Source of the DNA: Bdellovibrio sp. CG10_big_fil_rev_8_21_14_0_10_47_8
GTDB lineage: Bacteria > Bdellovibrionota > Bdellovibrionia > Bdellovibrionales > Bdellovibrionaceae
Assembly: GCA_002773975.1 (NCBI GenBank)
Contig: PEZR01000179.1
Coordinates: 1-19,847 of the forward strand
Direction: 5' to 3'
DNA: 19,847 bases
A program made the position numbers and the translations under genes. Shown in pieces: positions 15,464-19,847 of the stretch. Position 1 is the stretch's first letter. Every line of letters starts with the position of its first letter. The notes under the pieces are model-generated. The model saw only the letters and a program-made list of their open reading frames with translations, made no database searches and had not been told where the DNA came from.

Positions 15464-15478
15464 TGAGGCAATGCCTCA
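15464..15478. promoter_or_regulatory. Inverted repeat in the uup/slt divergent promoter region
   Basis: TGAGGC-AAT-GCCTCA is a perfect 6-bp inverted repeat with a 3-base centre, 34 bases upstream of uup and about 100 bases upstream of slt. On the minus strand it overlaps TTGAGG, which is spaced 18 bases from TATTGG, a weak sigma-70-like pair that would serve uup. It could be a repressor operator or a 5'-UTR hairpin. The promoter reading is tentative. Confidence 0.35.
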
Positions 15479-15568
15479 ATTGTAAAATGCCCTCAGAACA
15501 CGCCAAATCATTCGTGGACTTGGCTTTGCGAAGCAGATTACCATCAATACAGGTCAACTGCATTGCGT

Positions 15569-15573
15569 GAGGA
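15569..15573 (+). promoter_or_regulatory. Ribosome binding site that decides the slt start
   Basis: GAGGA lies 7 bases before the TTG at 15581, making that TTG a better start than the in-frame TTG at 15563. The resulting N-terminus is a compact signal peptide. No in-frame ATG gives a better one. Confidence 0.5.
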
Positions 15574-15580
15574 ATCAACA

Positions 15581-17953
15581 TTGGAAACGAAACATCGATT
15601 TTCTAAAATTCTGCTGTTTTTTTGTATGGGTCTATTCTTGAATCCATGTGGAATCGCCCAAGCTCAGGTCGTCAAGATTCCATTGAAATGGCAAGACAGC
15701 TCTCCGTTAAAGCCAACCTCTTTGTCGGGGCAGAAAAAATCAGAGAATGAAAAAAAATGGAGTGATTGCCATCGGCTGGCAAAAAGCAACTTGAAAAAGT
15801 ATCCGACAGTCAGGGCTTGGGTCATGACCTCGATGCTGAGATGTTCTCGTGGGCTTGCGACGGATTCAAAAAATCCGGCGTCCCTGTTGGCAACTTTGCA
15901 TCTTTTGGACAAGGATCCGGAAATGCTTCTTCAGGGGGCCGCAAAATATGTGTTGATGAAAGAGATGATTCGCAGCCGTTTGTTGGCTGTCGATCTTCTG
16001 AGAAAAAAAATGCCTTGGGCCGATTCGACCAAAAAGTTATCGCGAACCCAGGCCTCGGTCAGAGAGACCGGAACTGTTGATCTTTGGACACAAATCGATG
16101 CTCTTCAGTCCGTGCGAGATCGACTGGATCGAGCGCAGAAGGCGCAAATTCTTTCTGTGGCGGGAGAGCTCTCGCAAGCTCAGGGGCAGCTGAAGGCCGC
16201 CCGATTTTTGTACGAGCAGAGTTTGGCGGAGCTAGAGCTTCGTGCGGTTCGAGACAAATTGAATTCGGTTTTATTTTCTTTGAATGAAAAGCCTGCAATC
16301 GGAGAAAAAAATTCTCGAGAGCCAACCGAGGCTCTGACGCTGGCCGAAGGAACAATGGAAGAACGTCTGAAGGTCACTGGGAAAAGTGGCGATCCCTTGC
16401 TGCTTTTGGAAGACTGCCTGCTTTACCTCAATCAGTTTCCAAGCGGTCGGCGGGCTTCATGGGCTCAGGACAAGGTTCTCGAGATCTACAATGGAGTTCT
16501 AGATCGAAGCAAAGACGACAAGTGGGCCTCCGTCCGCGACCGGGCCTTGAAGGTGATGGCGACGGCCGATCCCCTTCGTTTGTCTGAGTGGGCCCGCATT
16601 CTTCATCGCCGGGCCGATTATGTCGGGAGTCAAAGGATGGCGGAAGCTGCATTGACGGTTCTGGATAAGAGCTCAGTCGCGGCCGTTCTGCATTACGTGG
16701 CGGGCCGGTCAGCTCAGTTCTTAGGCGATTATTCGACTGCGGTTCATCATTTTCAAGAGTACGTCAGTTTTCATTCAGGAGCTGATGATTTAGCCGAGGT
16801 GCTGTTTCGCCAGTCGCTTTGTTATCTTCGATTGGGACAGTCTTCCAGTGCTATTGCAAGTTTGGAAAAATTGCTGATGCAAAAAAATATCGGCCGGTAT
16901 GAGTTGAGTGCAAATTATTGGTTGGCGCGCAGTCTGCAGGCCAACAACAATGTTCGAGCGCTGGCGGTAGTGGATGAGATTTTAAAGGACTATCCATTTT
17001 CTTATTATGGTTTGAGACTGAAAATGGAGCGAGATGCTGGCAAGATGGAATGGCCAACACCGCTGCGCTTGAGCAAATCTTTGGCGGCCGAATATGTGCT
17101 TTTACCCAGTCAAAAAAAATCCTTTGAGCGAGCGGAGCTTTTGGGAAAAAATGGATGGACGGCGGAAGCGGGACAAGAGGCCGCCGAGTTGCCAGTTCCG
17201 AACGAGGCAGGTCTCAAAGCGTTGCTGGCCCAAAGATTGGCAGACCTTCGAGTTTTTCCGATGGCTTTTCGCCTGATCAATGATGCCGGAGATATTGATG
17301 AATCTCTCCGTGTTCTGGATGTGGTCAGCGTAACTCTGCCGCAAATTTTCAAGGAAGCCATTCAGGATCAGGCTCAAAAGCAAAAGTTGAGTCCGTATCT
17401 GGTGCGCAGTTTAATTCGTCAAGAAAGTGCTTTTGATTCCCGAGCAATGAGTTCATCGAGTGCGTATGGATTGATGCAGTTGATTGGGCCAACGGCGCAA
17501 GAAGTTGCTGGTGAGTTAGGTCTGCGGGGAGTTGCAATTCCCGATGATGTGTACGTTCCAGAAACGAATATACAGATGGGGACCTATTACATTGCAAAAA
17601 TGATTCGTCAGTTTGGGGGAAATGTTCCCCTGGGATTGGCGGCCTACAATGCGGGGCCGACGCGTCTTCAGGTTTTTGTGGACTCTCGAGCGGAAGTTTC
17701 TTCGCAAAAGACGAAGGCTTCTTCAAATCCTTGGGATGAAATGTGGTTTGATGAGCTGCCTTGGTCGGAAACCAGTTTTTATGTTAAAGCGATTCTTCGA
17801 AACACCATCATGTACCGGTTGATGGAGGCTGCTCAGTCCGAGAAACCAGAACAAAGGCCAGTTCAATTTGGGACTGTACTTTGGTCAGATTTGGCTCAGC
17901 TAGAAAATCCAGCAGTTGGGCCTGAAAAACATGATTTCAGGGCGTCAAAATAG
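15581..17953 (+). CDS. slt: Exported soluble lytic murein transglycosylase (Slt-type)
   Basis: A periplasmic lytic transglycosylase of family 1A, which cleaves the MurNAc-GlcNAc bond of peptidoglycan and leaves an anhydro end. A signal peptide (about residues 1-28, ending AQA) is followed by a long alpha-helical, TPR-like superhelix. The stretch near 365-484, ending with YPFSYYGLRLKME, is typical of Slt70. The C-terminal SLT domain spans about 597-705 and has the catalytic Glu at 615 in RQESAF, then SSAYGLMQL, and AAYNAGP near its end. At 790 residues it is longer than E. coli Slt70 (about 645), with the extra length in the N-terminal helical part. The TTG start at 15581 is supported by a GAGGA site. 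It is divergent from uup and 55 bases before the MltD-like gene, so the two transglycosylases may be co-transcribed. Its action may be on self wall or, in a predator, prey wall; the sequence does not say. Confidence 0.93.
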   Translation: METKHRFSKILLFFCMGLFLNPCGIAQAQVVKIPLKWQDSSPLKPTSLSGQKKSENEKKWSDCHRLAKSNLKKYPTVRAWVMTSMLRCSRGLATDSKNPASLLATLHLLDKDPEMLLQGAAKYVLMKEMIRSRLLAVDLLRKKMPWADSTKKLSRTQASVRETGTVDLWTQIDALQSVRDRLDRAQKAQILSVAGELSQAQGQLKAARFLYEQSLAELELRAVRDKLNSVLFSLNEKPAIGEKNSREPTEALTLAEGTMEERLKVTGKSGDPLLLLEDCLLYLNQFPSGRRASWAQDKVLEIYNGVLDRSKDDKWASVRDRALKVMATADPLRLSEWARILHRRADYVGSQRMAEAALTVLDKSSVAAVLHYVAGRSAQFLGDYSTAVHHFQEYVSFHSGADDLAEVLFRQSLCYLRLGQSSSAIASLEKLLMQKNIGRYELSANYWLARSLQANNNVRALAVVDEILKDYPFSYYGLRLKMERDAGKMEWPTPLRLSKSLAAEYVLLPSQKKSFERAELLGKNGWTAEAGQEAAELPVPNEAGLKALLAQRLADLRVFPMAFRLINDAGDIDESLRVLDVVSVTLPQIFKEAIQDQAQKQKLSPYLVRSLIRQESAFDSRAMSSSSAYGLMQLIGPTAQEVAGELGLRGVAIPDDVYVPETNIQMGTYYIAKMIRQFGGNVPLGLAAYNAGPTRLQVFVDSRAEVSSQKTKASSNPWDEMWFDELPWSETSFYVKAILRNTIMYRLMEAAQSEKPEQRPVQFGTVLWSDLAQLENPAVGPEKHDFRASK

Positions 17954-18008
17954 GCGACTTTCAAGTTCTGGAATTGCGGGAACCGCTATTATTCGTTAGT
18001 CTTTTTAA

Positions 18009-19847
18009 ATGATGTTAATGAGATCAAACAAATCAGATCGAAAATCGAGTGCTAGCGCTTTGTCCCAAACCTTCTTTTTGGCTCTTTTGTGCCTGATTTT
18101 TGGTGCTGGTTGTGTCCACACGCCGGTTCAAAGTAGAGGGGTTCAGCCCTTTGATTCGGAAGCTCCTTTGGTTTCTCTGAAAGAAGTCGATTCTTTTCGG
18201 GTGACAGATCCGGATGCACCCAAAGTGGTGGATGAAGAGTTGGAACAAATTCCCGTTGAGATCAATCCTATGGTTGAAAAATGGGTCGCTTATTTTCAAG
18301 GAAAGGGTCGCCCCCATATGGAGCGGTACCTGGCTCGAAGCACTCGGTATTCGAAGCTGATGAAAAAGATTCTGAAACAAAATGGTTTGCCAGAAGATTT
18401 GATTTATATTGCATTGATTGAATCTGGATTTAGTTACAAGGCCACCAGTCGAGCTGCGGCTGTTGGGTATTGGCAGTTCATTCGACCGACCGGGCGACGC
18501 TACGGTCTTGAAATCAATGCCCTGATCGACGAACGAAGAGATCCCGTTTTAGCAACGCAGGCAGCGGCAGAATATTTCAAAGGCCTGTACAGCGTTTTTG
18601 GTTCTTGGTACTTGGCAATGGCGTCTTACAACGTCGGGGAAAATCGAGTTAAAAAAGAAGTCATGAATCACTACACTCGTGATTTTTGGGAGTTGGCAAG
18701 AAAACGGCGTTTCCCTCGAGAAACCATCAACTATATTCCCAAGTTTATCGCTGCAAAGTTGATCGGGAATGATCCCGCAAAATATGGATTCACTGATGTC
18801 GAGTATATGACCCCCATCGAATTTGAACACATTGTTGTCGATAAGGCAGTGAACCTGCGATCGATGGCTGCCAAGATGGACGTGGATTATGACGATTTAA
18901 AACAACTCAATCCCAAGTTCAAAGGGGAAGTAGCGCCACTCAAGGGGAACTCTCTCGAACTGCGGGTGCCGATTGGTCAGACTGGGCCTGCAGCAATAGC
19001 AGCTCGACAGTCCTTTGTTGATCGCGTTGAATTTGTTGCAGATGCCGGAGATACCAAAATTCACCGGGTGCGTTCGGGTGAAAGTCTTTATGTGATCGCA
19101 CGACGATATCGAACCACGGTGGCGTGGCTTCGAGATGTCAATGATTTGAAAAAGGGTAGAAAACTCCGTATTGGCCAGCGTCTGGCTGTGCCAGAACGTT
19201 CGGGATCCAAATCTTCAGCCGTGAGATCTGTCGCGAAAACGAAAAAAGAGGATTCTGAAAAGGCCAGTGCCAACCCGGAAGTTGTGACTTCCAAGGGTGT
19301 ATTTTATGTCGTGCAACCAGGCGATACTTTGTCAGCTATTGCGGATGATTACAATTCCAGTGTCGAAGAGCTTCGCCGCATGAACAAACTGTCTCGGAGA
19401 TCTATTTTGCGAGCTGGGTTGAAATTGAAAGTACCCAAAGATGATGGTCTTCCCTCGGAGCCAGTGGGCGTTGCAAAAGCCGACGCTTCGAGAACACCTC
19501 AGTCGGTGAAGAGTTCTCATGTGGTTCGGGCGGGTGAGAATCTTACCCTGATTGCTCATCGCTATGGGGTTTCAATCAACGATCTACGACGAGCCAACAA
19601 TCTTTCCAAACGCTCCATTTTAAAAATTGGAGCTCGATTGAAAATTCCCGCCAATGGACGCGGTCCTGGTGCCGGGGTTTCTGGGTCTCAATCGCGCATT
19701 GAAAAAAGAAGAAAAACAGCGCGCAGATATCATGTGGTTAAGCGTGGTGAGAACTTGAGTGTGATCGCTGATCGATATCGGGTTTCTCTTTCATCCCTGA
19801 AAGCGGGCAATGGAATGCGTGGATCCAAAATTCTTGTTGGTGCAAAA
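18009..19847 (+). CDS. mltD: MltD-type lytic transglycosylase lipoprotein with LysM repeats (runs off the window end)
   Basis: A family 1D lytic transglycosylase that is probably membrane-anchored. The open frame from ATG 18009 runs 613 codons without a stop to the window end. A hydrophobic signal ends at FGAGC, so Cys35 is the likely lipidated residue, although the lipobox is a little off consensus. The catalytic domain (about 119-235) has E138 in IALIESGF, then AVGYWQFIRPTGRRYGL, and MASYNVGENRV, all MltD-like. A degenerate LysM-like segment lies near 275-320. Four clear LysM modules follow, starting at about 351, 432, 504 and 575; they bind GlcNAc-containing glycan, and the fourth is cut by the window end. 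Ser/Lys-rich linkers separate them. E. coli MltD has two LysM modules, so this one has an extended wall-binding tail. ATGs at 18012 and 18018 are alternative starts; no strong ribosome binding site is seen. It follows slt after 55 bases. Confidence 0.92.
   Translation, partial: MMLMRSNKSDRKSSASALSQTFFLALLCLIFGAGCVHTPVQSRGVQPFDSEAPLVSLKEVDSFRVTDPDAPKVVDEELEQIPVEINPMVEKWVAYFQGKGRPHMERYLARSTRYSKLMKKILKQNGLPEDLIYIALIESGFSYKATSRAAAVGYWQFIRPTGRRYGLEINALIDERRDPVLATQAAAEYFKGLYSVFGSWYLAMASYNVGENRVKKEVMNHYTRDFWELARKRRFPRETINYIPKFIAAKLIGNDPAKYGFTDVEYMTPIEFEHIVVDKAVNLRSMAAKMDVDYDDLKQLNPKFKGEVAPLKGNSLELRVPIGQTGPAAIAARQSFVDRVEFVADAGDTKIHRVRSGESLYVIARRYRTTVAWLRDVNDLKKGRKLRIGQRLAVPERSGSKSSAVRSVAKTKKEDSEKASANPEVVTSKGVFYVVQPGDTLSAIADDYNSSVEELRRMNKLSRRSILRAGLKLKVPKDDGLPSEPVGVAKADASRTPQSVKSSHVVRAGENLTLIAHRYGVSINDLRRANNLSKRSILKIGARLKIPANGRGPGAGVSGSQSRIEKRRKTARRYHVVKRGENLSVIADRYRVSLSSLKAGNGMRGSKILVGAK

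Noticed and set aside
15628..15660. Lipoprotein signal in Slt from the Cys in LNPCG
   Set aside because: Pro at the position before Cys does not fit a lipobox, and a normal signal peptidase I site (AQA) follows.
17954..18008. GCGG-GAA-CCGC mini-hairpin between slt and mltD as a terminator
   Set aside because: A 4-bp stem without a proper T-run is not enough to call a terminator; the short gap fits co-transcription just as well.
1..19847. Mobile elements, CRISPR arrays, tRNA genes or a defence system
   Set aside because: I found no transposase, integrase, direct-repeat spacer pattern or tRNA-like cloverleaf. MoxR/VWA genes can occur in defence loci, but the full Bat gene order here matches the aerotolerance-type operon.

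Overview
The window looks like chromosome from a Gram-negative bacterium, most likely of the Bdellovibrionota (Bdellovibrio-like). The grounds are the combination of a SpoVG homologue, a DUF1844 protein, a complete aerotolerance-type MoxR/DUF58/Bat operon, many exported envelope proteins, a moderate GC content by eye, and frequent GTG/TTG starts. This assignment is inference, because no rRNA or tRNA gene is present to anchor it. Coding density is very high. I see no insertion sequence, prophage, CRISPR array or tRNA, and no gene-free stretch over 300 bases.

Layout. (1) Positions 1-3160, minus strand: a partial spoVG, a periplasmic DegP/HtrA protease, a DUF1844 protein, and a membrane M48/HtpX-like protein that has lost its catalytic glutamate and one zinc ligand. 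(2) Positions 3369-10896, plus strand: a seven-gene operon of moxR (AAA+ ATPase), a DUF58 protein, a DUF4381-like membrane protein, batA, batB, batC and batD, with junctions that overlap or lie within 9 bases. (3) Positions 10893-15430, minus strand: uup (ABC-F ATPase) and pepF (M3 oligopeptidase), overlapping as GTGA, followed by a PPP-family metallophosphatase whose stop codon overlaps that of batD. (4) Positions 15581-19847, plus strand: two lytic transglycosylases, an Slt-type enzyme and a LysM-bearing MltD lipoprotein cut by the window end.

How the genes may work together. Most encode cell-envelope functions. DegP and the M48-like protein suggest protein quality control in the periplasm and inner membrane. 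In the Bat module a MoxR ATPase probably works with VWA proteins (DUF58, BatA, BatB), a periplasmic TPR protein (BatC) and a large Ig-like membrane-anchored protein (BatD) as a membrane-associated assembly or chaperone-like complex. Slt and MltD cleave peptidoglycan. In a predatory host these enzymes might act on the bacterium's own wall or on prey wall, but nothing in the sequence decides that.

The families are known ones. The parts that deserve attention are the apparently dead M48 protein, the variant third gene of the Bat operon (a large N-terminal domain with no signal peptide, in frame with the upstream gene across a single stop codon), and several tight overlaps and inverted repeats at gene borders. 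I did not find a convincing wholly new system.
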